A stretch of DNA of 64,000 bases from Rhea pennata (lineage: Eukaryota; Chordata; Aves; Rheiformes; Rheidae): the NCBI RefSeq assembly GCF_028389875.1, contig NC_084682.1:1002001-1066000 (forward strand), read 5' to 3'. The notes beneath the pieces are model-generated. The model did no database searches, was not told the DNA's origin, and saw only the letters and a program-made list of their open reading frames with translations. Positions within the stretch are counted from its first letter, which is position 1; every line of letters begins with the position of its first letter. Positions 25,051 to 37,000 of the stretch are shown piece by piece. Made by a program: the position numbers and the translations under genes.

Positions 25051-28000
25051 CATTTTCCTCTTCAAAAACTGCAGTCCTAACACAGGCAAAATTCTTGCTG
25101 TAGCCAGTGGACATTTTCCTTGAGTCAGGATAAGAGGATGGTCCCTGCTAGCATCTGACCAGTTACAGTTTGGAAATGACAGCAGTTTGGAGAAGGAGGT
25201 AAGATGAGCAGTCATGGGACCACCTTCACTGTACTATCTGTCTCAATCTAGTTTTTGGTCAAAATCTTCTATGGGAAAACTTAATATGTAGTCTGTATGT
25301 GTGTCCAGAACACCTGCTGACTCCAGCAGGATTTTTGCCTCATTATGGACTGCTGTAGACAGTGGCATAAGTTTAATTAAAAAAAACTTGGACAGTTTTA
25401 GACTGTCCAAACTATGGTTGTGAACTGTGCTGGAGGCAGGAATTACTGCAGAGATCAAGTATGATTTTGCCTTCTGAGTAGTCATGACTAAGAATTACAT
25501 TAAATCAATATTTATAAAGGCCTGGGTTGCTAAGTAGTTAACACTTTCTTTCTTATATTCATGTTAGTCCAGGAAGCTTTTGCCCATGTTGCTAAACACA
25601 GTTTCTGCAGTAGAGTGGACAAATCTTTAAGGGAGTTATTTCTTATCTTTAAGCCATGTTTATATAGATAGTTCTTCTCGCTTCTAGTGCACTGTTAACG
25701 TAAGAGAAAACAGAATCATCAGAGGTTTATTGTCTCTTCTGTACATTCAGGTGCTTTCTCAAGGAGGTTGTATTTGTGAGCAAGTGGGAGTCTTTGGCTA
25801 ATGTTACTGGACATCAGCGTTAGATATCAGGACAGTTTATTCTTCAGAAACACTTGAAAGCACTGAGTATTTGCAACAGGGTGATCTGCCTTCTTAGGAG
25901 AAACTGTGTAGTGTTGGTTCCTGTAGCTGTGTTAGGAAGAAGAAACAGCCTTCTACCTTTCTTCTTTGCTGTCCCAGCTCACAGATCCCTACAAAATAAC
26001 AAAATAAGGCAGGAAGCCTCATTTCTAGTCAGCAATGGCTAAGCTTATTAAAAGCGAAAAAGCCCAGGTGACCACAACAGCAAACGGTAATATGTAGTTG
26101 CTGAGGAGCACCAGGGAGTGGTATTGGAGATACCTGTCTAACCCTGTTCCCATTTGCAGGTGTTGGCAGGGAGTTACAGTAACAGCATGTGCAAGTTTAT
26201 CCTGCTCTTTTTGCATGTCAGTTTACTTCCTTTTGGCCCCAGCTTAACTCCTTTGGCTTATTATCCTAATATAATTGATAACTAGCAGTGACACAGATAC
26301 ACAGTTATTCCCAAAACATGCGGAGACCTTGTCCATGTTTTCCACAGTAAAATACGTAAGAGGTCAAGAGAAGAAATCCCATTCGGTTTGATACACGTTT
26401 TCTTGTGGATTTTTTTTACTGGCATTTACTGTATGGACATGTGATCCTGCTGACATCTGAAACTTCTACTGCTTTATTATGGTTTAAAGGTAACAGTGTC
26501 ACTAGTAGTTCTCATGGATAAGTCCTCTTTCTTTGCTACTTTTTCTCCCCTTTGAAGTTTAGTGTTCTGTCTGAACCCCTTCATCAGTGTTACGCTTCAT
26601 CTGAGGAAAGGCTTATCCCATATGGTAAACTGATCTCAATGTCCTAGATCATCCTTGTTCTCACCTGCGTTTTTCGGGGTAACCAGAAACGTTTATTTTT
26701 GTTTGTTTTTTAAAATCAGCAAACTTTCTTCTGTTCTGTGGGGAAAAGAACAAACTGCAACTCTCCTTTTCTTACCTGTCATTCCTACACAGAAATTTCA
26801 GATTTATTCTAATACTTTTAGAAATCATGTTCAGTACTGTATAACAGGGGGCACTTTAGAAATGTCTCTCCTCCTTTGATAAATGTGTTTTCCCTATGGA
26901 GAAAGCTATATATAAATATATACATATGTACACTTTGGGATTCAGAAGATCTAATTTGTCCCAAAAAAATCAATAAATACAAAGTTTACAAGAAACCTCT
27001 TCTGTCGTTGAATAATATTAGTTGTGGGTAACCATGCCACAGAAAAAGTAGAAAATGGGTTTTCTGTGTAGTAGTTTGGGAAGGCTGCTGTCCTTTCAAG
27101 CCTGATTCAGAGCCTGTGTGAGTTAGTGGAAATGCTTCCACTGATTCAGCAGGCTTCAAGTCAATCGTCTGCAATGCTGTTTCCTTACTTTGCAGCCTGT
27201 ATGCCAGCCATGGGACGTGCAACGCTATAGGTAGCGTAGAACATGCTCAGAGGCTTGATCTATACTTAAAATTTTTGTCGGCATAGTTGTGCTTGTTATA
27301 ATTTCAAAAACACACCAACAGATCTATGTGAACAGAAACCCTAGGATGACTGCAGTTATATGGGAAAATATTCTTTTGCTTTCATAGCTTTTTCCCTTTG
27401 GGGAACTGGATTGCACTATCCTAGCAGAAGAACTGTTTTGCTTGTATAACCTGTGCCTACACTAGGGAGTTTCCCAGAGAACCTCTACGGCTATGGACCA
27501 ACCAGCTAACCCTGTTAAGTGTAGATGAGCTCCAGAGCTGGCTACTGAGAAAGAGCAATCTGAAGGTCAGTCATTTCCAGTTCTTTCTTTTTTAAGCTAA
27601 TTTCTAATTTTTGTCAAATAAATAAATTTGATCTAAATGCAGACAAATAGGAATAAAACCAAATTGTTATTTTAATATTATCCTGAAAAGAGTTCTTACA
27701 GTTTACACTTTAGATGTGGGGATATATTCCTGACCTCATTGATATAAATATTCTTGGTCTAATTTAGGCAGTTAAACTAACCATCCAAACAGCCCTATTT
27801 TTTACCATTCTCTGCAGTTGCTGGTACTTTAATCAGATCCAAAATATTGTGGGCTAGATCTCCTTGTGAATGTTTGTGTGTATGTGGTCAATGGCATTCT
27901 GTACATGCTTTGCTTTCCTACAGTGGAAGTCTAAAACAGAATGTAAGACTTTAGTGAATTAGCCCTATTATTTCTGAAATTATCTTCTTAGTGTTTTGAA

Positions 28001-29889
28001 TTAACCAGCATTTATATCAGCTGCAGACAAACATAGTTTCTTGCTGTTAAAGCACTGTGGTCCTAAGTAGATCTGCTGTTGTAATCCTCAGATTGCTCAG
28101 GATTTTAAAAACTGATCAAAGCAGAACAGGTGGGGAGGCCAGGGAAAAATTTAAAAAGGACAAATCAAGTCTAGCAAAATAATTTTGATAATTTTGACAT
28201 GGTATCAGGCAATCATCAGACAGTAGGAATTTTTAAACTAGTTTAGTAGGTATTTTTAAAAAGCATACTCAGTATTATACTTCCATCTTAATACAGGCTG
28301 AAGGATTGTTTTGGCTGCAAAAAACATTCCAGTTTTGCAGAATATCATGATTGGCTCAATTCTACCACCATTGTTGGAGAAGGCACTCACTCGCTAGAGA
28401 GCCTGGGGGAAGTCAAGTCATTGCACATATCTACTTGGCACAAGCATGGGTGGTAGAATGGGACTACGCATAGAAAAGCGTTCCTTGGTTCACGCATTCA
28501 GAGCTTGAGATAAGCTAATATAGTCGGCGCTCTCTCAGCTGTTGAGGGCCGTATCTTGAAGTCTTGACTCATACCTTTCTCAGGCAAAACTTATATTGAT
28601 CTCAGGAAAGACTGGGAAGAGACTTCAAGATTTAGGGACCCTTGCTGCAATTGATGGCCTGGAGCAGGCTGCTGTTCCCAGTAAAGCTGGGCTCCTCAAG
28701 AGCTCGGTTTATACGTTTGAGCAGTGTCACACTGTTGGGGATGCAACCCTTAATACACTTCAGACTGGAGTATGATGAGAGCAATTTTTTACATGCATTC
28801 AAGTTTGCAAAGTTTAAAAGGTCTCGGCAAGCTGCATCAATCTGTAAAACAAAGATAAATCATTTTTATATCTTTTAACCTTCCTTTCAAACAAGACAAT
28901 TTTTCTGCTGGCATTTGATTGCAAAGAAGAGAGAGAAAAGCAAGGACACTTAGCAATTGGCAGTGCATAGGGCATGTCTGTTCCTCCCAGCCTCTGTGTT
29001 AAACAGATGGGGTGGATGTGAAAGATAATTTTGACCAAAAATGTGTCTTGTGCATTTTGCTTTATTAAAACAAAAATAATCATTAATAATAATTACTGCT
29101 TTTATAAAGATTACCCACAGAGGAGGTATTACGTATTTTGTTTGTGATTTGCATTCATGAATGAAATGCCCCTGCAGTGATTAAGGTGTGAGGGGTTTGG
29201 TTCTGGGAGTGGGAAAATAATCTGCATTAGGAGAAGGATCTCTCTCTTTTCTGTGGTCAACAGAGGTATGTGAGAATATTCCTTCTGCTCAACCTTTGAC
29301 TTTAATTTCCATGTAAAACAGAGAGCTGAAAAGTAACATAATAAGCCCAAGACGGGAACAGGACAGCTCCAATAAGAAGGGCTTTCTCAGGCCCATATTA
29401 GCAATTGAGTCAGTGTCACTGTTGTTTACAGGCTGTTCCTTTAAACTCTTCCCAGTGTGCATGCACAGAACAGCCCTGCTGGATAGAGAACCTGTGTTTT
29501 GCCAGTTTGGACCCCATCCTTTACTTTCAAATTCCCATTGTATGGGAGTTTGATGTATCCAAAGGGAGCAAAGTAGAGGCCTTTTAACTGTAACAAGGAG
29601 ATACCTCCAGAGCTGTAATAATTGAAGCTGAATGCTTCCACTCGCTTCACATTACAAGGTTGGGGACAGTGCTGGCAGTACAGCCACATGCTCCATATGT
29701 GCACGTGTGAGTGTGTCTGCAGTTCCTGAAGGAGGATACAAGGATGGGTGTTTGTGCATGCCCATGTAAAGTGTGTGCCTGTGTGAGGATAAAACAGCAG
29801 GACCCAACCAAAACCTCAGATCTAAACACCTTTCAGCTTTGGGGCAAATTAGATCTGAAGCCAAAATGTTCTGGTCGGGCCTCTTTTTT

Positions 29890-29925
29890 ATGTGCGTGCG
29901 TGTGCGTGTGTGTGTGTGTATATCT
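29890..29925. repeat. GTGCG/TG microsatellite
   Basis: A short GTGCGTGCGTGTGCGTGTGT run grades into TATCTATCT. It is simple sequence between MNT and SGSM2. Confidence 0.8.
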
Positions 29926-30896
29926 ATCTCTGTGTTCTGGTTAAATGCTGGATGTTCAATGAAAGTATAGTTCAGGTATTAAATTCTCTGTGGTAAGACT
30001 TTGGTGATGAAGGAAGCTGAACAAAACCACACAGAGCTGGTGGAATCTGAAGGCCTCCATATTACTAATCTGTCCTGAAATTGAAAAGTTGAAGAGCCTT
30101 ACTTCTTCCTTGAAGGGAAATAGTCACTAGGAAGAAAAACGAGCTCTTCTGGAGCAGTGCTAGGTTTACTTTTAGTTTGTTTGTTACTTAAGTTGATTTG
30201 GGAGCAATCACTGTCTAAGGCAAAACGGAGAAAATCAGTAGTAAATAACAATGGTTATTCAGGGTTCAATCCTGCATCGTTCAGATTCGTGAGAATATTA
30301 CCGCTGTCTTCTGTGGAAGCAGGATCATGCCCAAAAACGCAGGAGAAAGTGAATTCTACTTTATTTTCTTTACCTGTCATAGAGCTTGACAGATGTGATG
30401 TTCCCTCTGCAGTGGCTTCTGCTCTTTTAAAATTGTATACAATTTATCCAAGTAGGAAATGAACCAACAACAAATTAGTATTTAATTTAATATTGTGCTA
30501 AAAAGATAGTAGGTCCAAAGATTAGACAGGCTGTTGCTTTCTGGTGTTGGACTACTTCTCTTTTATCCTTTTTTTTAAATTAAAAGTGGCCTTCTGTAAC
30601 AAAAGAATAAAAGAAACAAACATAAAATGCCTTTGAGTGGTTTAGATGGCGGTGAGACTCTATTGCTGCTTTTGTCAATATTGGTGTGATTGTCTGTATG
30701 CACGCCTGTTTATATACGTATAGAAATTCAAGCAAAGACTTTATTGTGTCTCCGATTTTTGTATGTAGCCTGTGTCTCTTTTGGACTGATTTGCATCCTG
30801 AGTGAATTTTTGCATTTAAAAAAAGTGTGAAAATTGTTTTGGGTTGGGGATTGGGTTGGAACAAGGGGCATTTGAAGACATCACTTGTGCGATTTT

Positions 30897-30915
30897 GGGA
30901 GGGAGGGAGGGAGGG
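30897..30915 (+). other. G-quadruplex motif (G3A repeats)
   Basis: Five GGG runs separated by single A (GGGAGGGAGGGAGGGAGGG) meet the strictest G-quadruplex pattern with one-base loops. A looser G-rich run, GGGTTGGGGATTGGG, lies about 45 bases upstream. It sits about 100 bases before the AATAAA at 31013, on the same strand as MNT. Confidence 0.85.
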
Positions 30916-31012
30916 CCTGGGGAGAAGACTTAATTTGCCTGGTGTGAAGATGCATTTGATGTTTGTTTGGTCCCCCCCTTGCTTTCTGTGATGTGTATTG
31001 AAAAACATACTG

Positions 31013-31018
31013 AATAAA
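31013..31018 (+). terminator. Candidate distal polyadenylation signal AATAAA
   Basis: A canonical hexamer with upstream TGTA elements and downstream GT-rich sequence. It is a good match to a strong site, but which transcript uses it is not known. Confidence 0.35.
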
Positions 31019-31040
31019 GGTAAACATTTCTTAGCTAGGT

Positions 31041-34000
31041 GTAGAGGCAGCCTGCTCTTCCAAGGTGTCTAAATACCTCCTCCAAATCCATCAGCGATTG
31101 GGATTTTTTTCTGTCTCTCAAGGACTTGTGATCAGACCTTGAGGTCCAGATTCATCAATCCATTTCTATTTATCTAAGCAGCAAATGTTTAGTCCCAATG
31201 ATTTTTAGGCACTGCTTAAGCTTAATTACACTTCTGACTTTGCTGAGCTGGGACCTGAATGCCTTAATTCTCTTGGAAATGGAAGTGGAGGTGCCTAACT
31301 GCTTAACAACATTTAGGTAAGGCTCTTAGGACTTGCATGTATTTTTTTTGTGAGTAATTGGTTATTCATTTCAATTTTATTTTTATTCTAAAAGACATTG
31401 AAATTCTAAAAAGAAAAATCTAATACTTTTGACCTATTTGCCATCTCTTGTTATCATTTAGAACAGATTAAAATAAACACTACTTTAGATTTTTTTCTTC
31501 TTTAGCCAAAATACCAGCTGTTAAGAACAGACATTCAGAGTTAAGGAAGAGACTGTCTTTTTCAAATACTTTATGTTTAGAGTTATTAACAGTGTCTTTT
31601 TCTTCCTGTTACATAGTGCTAAAAATAATAATCCAAAACTTGAATTACCAAAATACCAGCATAAACATGACAGCAGAGAAGTACAGCCTTGGAGAATGTT
31701 TCATTTGGATGTTTCCTCATGATGTTGTAGATCCATTGATGCTTCTCCTAATTGTAATTTAAGGGTTCTGCCGCAGAAGAAAAAAATTACAGACCCATTC
31801 TTAATTACTTACCCTGCTGTTCTGCATTGCTAGTGTAATATGAAGGTGCTTTAGTGCTTGGAATTTCTATGTATACCTACCATAAGATGCCATTTTACTC
31901 CCACAGAGGTATTACATGGTTCTACTGTAAATCAGAATGAAGTTCATTAATTTGACCTGTTTTTTTATGCTGAGAAAATGAATGTGAGTTTTGAAGGAGT
32001 GTTCTGGCAGGACACAGAACAGTCTGTTGTTCCCCAGTGTGACAGACGCTGGCATGTGAGCCTCTGCTTCCAGGGATACCTCCAAAACTCCCTTCCATTC
32101 CCCACTTCGGTTTTGTGATTTTTACCTTTTTGACTTGTAGTTGCTTCATTCCATGTGTTTTATTTTTCTTGTTCTGAAAGGCCACAAACTGTCAGTTCTG
32201 TCTATAAGGCTGCATAACACAGTGCTGTTCAAAAAAAGTTGAAAATACACTGTCTGCTCAGGCCTGATGCTGCCAGGTGCAATCACTGAGGGGACATCTT
32301 GCATGAGGAAAGATTTCAGTATTGGGTCTATACACTTTCAGATCAGTAAAACTAATACGAATGCCTTACAGATATGCCTTAAGAATCTGATCCAACAGAG
32401 TTTCTTCACAGAGTAAGAAATGAAGTATTAACTGAGTTCACTGAACGATTTCTTTGCTTACAGTTAAGCACAAGCTTGTGTTTCGCTAGGTGAGGACTTG
32501 TGGTAGGAATGGAATACCATCCCATCCTTATTATTAGGACTTTTTTAAAGGGATCCCTCCCACTTCTGTCATATATGTGAACACCCTTGTTGCTAAAAGT
32601 ATTTACCTTTATTGTCTTTGAGATCTTTACATTAGGAATGTTTCAATGAAGGTGTTGATTGTAAGTGCAAAGTTACTTCCAATGCTTTCCACTGATTCAA
32701 AGCCCTGGAAACCTAATTGCCTCCTATTGCACATCACAGGAAAGCCAACAAATCGGAAAACAATCACACTGGGCAAATGCAGTCTTTGTTTACAGTGAGG
32801 ACTTGTCACTGTGTTATCAATTTATTGAAATATGAAATAATGAAAAACATAGACTGTAAAGATTTTTATGTGTTTGGATACATCTGCTATGTGAAAAAAC
32901 AACTAATTTTGTACATATTGTATTTTTACTATTCAGCTGTATTATACTAGCTCTTCATGCTCCAGAATTTAGGTATCCAACATGAATAATATCCATGTAA
33001 TAAGCACTTGCCTGAAATAAATATAAAACTGAAATAAACATGCACTGAAATCTGAAACAGGATTCTGCATTTTCATCCTTGTGCTTTGCATGCAGATATT
33101 TTACTTCATTTATAATTTTCCAGTTAAAAGGACAATGCTGTGGCCATAGCTTGTTCTCCAAATATGCATTATTGATCAGTAAGCCTGGAACTGTACACAA
33201 GATAAAGGCTATAGCTACCTTAATGTGTTTCAGGATCAAGCTTTCCAATACCACTCTCAGGAGGGGAAAGCAAGCATTCTTTTCAAATTCCAGAATTTAT
33301 CAAAACTGAGGAAACAGACATTTCTTGAACATTCATCAGCAAAGCATCTTTAATTCATTGGCCTTCCTTAGAAAGGATTAAGATGTAGTACCTGTGGAAA
33401 GTGCAAACACAGGCATTCTGCTGTTGATGTCAGTACCACTGGGAGAGCTCTGCAAGGTGCCTTTGCTCTGTTGGCTTTGAGTTAGATTCTGATGATCCAA
33501 ATAAGTTCCCCAGATTCTCTTGTCATTTATTCATCTTCATTTAGGCAGGGGTTTATGACTCAGTCATCAAAACACCTGTGTCTGGTAGGAGCTACACTTT
33601 TAAACTGGGGTTTTGTGCTAGCAGTGGACCTAAGGCACCTGCTTGACTGATGGACTGTGCTCAGCCTGTGAAGGATTTTGGTTTCTTCGTGGACAAAACC
33701 CGAGAAATTTTGACTTCAAAGGGCTCCTGATGTGCCCCTGGGCAGTAAGCCTTATCCCAGGGGAACATGCTACTAATCGTTTGTCAGAAAGCGAGACCTC
33801 TTCTCATAAATTTCAGGGACAGTTGCTCTAACAAGTATTAACAGATGGGTATTTTCTGTGCACTGTATACCTGTTATTAACATTTACTTCATTCTTCCTA
33901 TTTGCACCATTTTTATGAACCATAACCAAACCTACTCTGCATGTGAGCCAGGAAGAAGCAAACCAGAGCCTTGCTATACTTGCCAGTGGTGTTTCTGTTG

Positions 34001-37000
34001 TGAGACGCTGCAGTGAGTCTGAGATGGACCTAAATAGTCTTTGATGTTCATCAGCATAATACTGTGATGGTTTATGCCAGGTGAGAGCTCCTGCCCCGAG
34101 TCCCCTGTAACTTTAACTCCCTGCAGCCAAAAGGCCTGTGCAGTCAAAGGGCAGCTGCTGAGCCCGCACGGCACTGGTGTGATGGGACTGTTGGCCTTCG
34201 TTAGCCAGGCCCAGTGTCGAGTCTGCGGGCGTTCCTCTGAGATGGGGCTGCTCCCCGGAGAGTGAAGTACATTCTGGCTAAACCTTCTTAATCTAACTCA
34301 GATTTGATTACTCTCTTCTACAGATTGTAAACTTGGATGTCTCAGGATTTCAGAAAATCTGCTTATTGGTTTTCACCTCTGTGGACTCAGACTTAGGTAA
34401 GCCAGCATGCAGGCTGTGCCCTGCGAGCACTCAGCACTTCTGCACCAATGAGCACCAGGGGACAGCCCTGCACGGTGCAGCATGGGGCAAGCAGACGTAC
34501 ACCTATCCTCCGTGTGTGCATGGAGGCAGACGGACACACATGCTCCTGGTGTCTCAGTTCCGACGCTGCCACGTGCATTCAAGGAGGTTGATAGGAAGTC
34601 ATCTGCCAGCAGGGTTTGCGCTTTGTGAGCACTGAGACCGCTGCCTGCAGGCTTCCCAGCCTGCCCTCATACTGTGGTGATCAGCTCCAGCAACAGACGT
34701 GGTTTTTTTTGCTCCCAGTGACAGTGGGCACTCACTGAGTACTGCGTATGGGTGGGCTTTTTGCATGCAGCCACCAGGTGCCAGGGCCAGGACCTGGTTC
34801 AGTCAACAAATGCGTGCTTACACAGGGACCACGTCTGTTCACTGCCCCTGCGCTAACCCTGAAAGCGGTATCAAAGGACCATGGCAGAGGTATTGGCATC
34901 ACACTCCTTATACCATTGCCCCCACCTCCCCTCCTGCGCTGCACGGCTGCACAAAGCAGATCCCTCTCTGGCTATTGCCCCTGGGCAGCTGAGCTGTTGT
35001 GTGGCTGTGGAGAGAAGGAATTTTGGGGGGCTAGGTAGAGCCCTTCCCACTGGGGTATTTGCATGAGGCACCCTGCTTTCTCACTAAGGGGAAGACAACT
35101 GTGTGCAGACTGATCACAGCTAAGCAAGCCATAGCTTTGGCAGGGAGCTAGTGTGGGGAAGAAGGGCCTTGCTTGCCCTCTGCCAAACTCCCTTCAGGCT
35201 GTGTCCGGCAGAGACCCGTGAGGGTGTCAGGCAGCAGGCCATGCCGAAGCCCTCCCGCGTGAGCCGAGCCTGCAGGGCCCAGCGCGTGGCTGTGAGCCCA
35301 GCTTCTCTCTGTGGCTGTGCTCACCCACCGTGTACGTGGCCGCCTCTAGCGCAGCTCTAAGCTGTTTGTAGCCGGCTGCACGCTGTGCGTGGGAGAGGGC
35401 TCCTGCACACTGGGCTCCTTACCTTAAGTGCAGTTCCTCTGTGGCAAAGGCAGAGCCCTGATACAGTGGGTAAAGTAATGATCCAGGTAACTGGCAGGAG
35501 ACCCAGGTCCGTACCCTCGGCCCCTCTGTCCCCATGCATACTGTACTCTACCAAAATCTCGGGGGAGAAGTTTTGTGTCACCAACCCAGTCTTGCACTTA
35601 TTGTGCCCACAGCTTCCTTCCGGAATGAATAGATAAAAACAGTGTAGACCAGCTGAATGCACTAAGCAGCAGTGCAATTGGCTGCAGGTGCAGTGCTGTG
35701 TCATTCCCCCTGCCCCAAATGTATAAAAGCACTGCTTGAAAAACAGCTCTGCAAGAGTGTGTGTGGTCTGTGCAGCTCCTTGCAGCTGTAGCAGATGCAT
35801 GGGAAGCTGTGGTCCTTGCAGGCTGGTGGCCACCTTCCTGCACAGAGGTGGGCGTGCGGAGGGGGTGGCCTTGCCCCTCAGTGGCACTGAGCGTTTGGCT
35901 TGCTGCTCGCACGGTGCCTCAGAGAGGTGCCGCAGCCTTTTTCCTGCTTAGTGACAGCAGCACCTCATGCTAGCCTGTGGTTTGGAGCCCAGGGGAGAGG
36001 AGGAAGAGGTCTCAGCACAGGAGGGATGCTGCAGTGGGAACCATGTGCCCAAAGAAGGTTCCTTTCCAGGACCAGTCCCTGCTTTAAACTATGGACTCTG
36101 TCTCCAGGGCTGATCATGTCAAAAGGGTCTTGGGTCGGACAGGAAGGTTTTTGCACAACACTGCTGTAAGCAAGTATGACCCTGTCTCGCTCTGATGATG
36201 CAAACCAGGAAATTAGTGCAGACGCACTGGGCTGTGGACAGCTCCGCCGTAGCAAGACACCAAGGCTGAAGAGTCCAGAAACTGCTCTCAGCTTTGTCTA
36301 AACAGTAAAGTGAGAGCAGACTCTTAACAGCTGGACTCGTCCCAGAGGCTTTTTTTTTTGGTACGTCTGGCACAACCCTTCAGTGGAGAATTGGGACCAT
36401 CTATAGGGTCCAGCCAGCTGGGGAGGGCATCAAGGCTGAAAACAGGGCATCGTGTGTCATCCATGGACAAGTTCCCTGCAAGAGGCTCAGGGAGGAGGCA
36501 GTGCTGGTGGCATCCCAGGCCTTGCCACCCTTCCCACCAAGAAAGGCAGCCAGGCTGTTAACTGAGTGCAAAGCCTGCGGATTCAAGGCCAGGATCGCAC
36601 CTGCTCCATAGCTGAACACTGGTGTGGGCAAAGTCTAGTGTCAGACAGGCTGTTTTGGGCCAATCTTGCATGTGTGTGAATGTTTTTATGGTGTGACCTA
36701 TCACTGAAGGAACAGTTGTCTGTCGGGGCTAGAACTGAGCAGGGGAGGAGGTCATCCAGCATCTGTAATGCTCATTACCAGTGTTTGTGTGTCCAGATCT
36801 GTTAGGACACAGCTCATCGCTGCTTGCATTTACTTTCTTTGTGCTGTAGGTCGGGCAGCATCTAGGCACCCTTATCCACACATGCCATGAGGGATATGAG
36901 CCCCACTGAAACGCTTCTGGAGTACAACTAATCTGGCATCCCCCCTCTGAGCCACTCCTGCATCTCCTCCCGTACCATGGAGAAAGGCTGAACCTGGAGC

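Larger units (their letters stand above)
24181..30560. other. Region downstream of MNT, no gene recognised
   Basis: AT-rich unique DNA with a 54-base tandem duplication at 24945-25050 and a CA/TG-rich microsatellite near 29890-29925. Short open frames on both strands show no recognisable domain. It is either intergenic DNA or an unusually long MNT 3'UTR if the distal signal at 31013 is used. Confidence 0.5.
30560..31040 (+). other. 3'UTR-like stretch ending in a polyadenylation signal
   Basis: This + strand stretch has the T-rich, moderately GC-poor texture of a conserved 3'UTR. It includes TGTA motifs (TTTTTGTATGTAGCC, GTGATGTGTATTG) upstream of AATAAA at 31013 and GT-rich sequence (AGGTGTAGAGG, AAGGTGTCT) downstream. 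It could be the distal end of the MNT transcript, 7.6 kb after the stop, or the end of a separate noncoding RNA. The minus strand is open for 142 codons here, but the product (30580-31008) matches nothing I know. Confidence 0.3.

Noticed and set aside
30580..31008. 142-codon open frame on the - strand
   Set aside because: It lies antisense to a 3'UTR-like stretch; proline/asparagine-rich parts arise from the G-rich and T-rich complement. No homology recognised.
35357..35887. 176-codon open frame on the - strand
   Set aside because: It lies in GC-rich intergenic DNA with several overlapping frames and has no domain or conserved motif.
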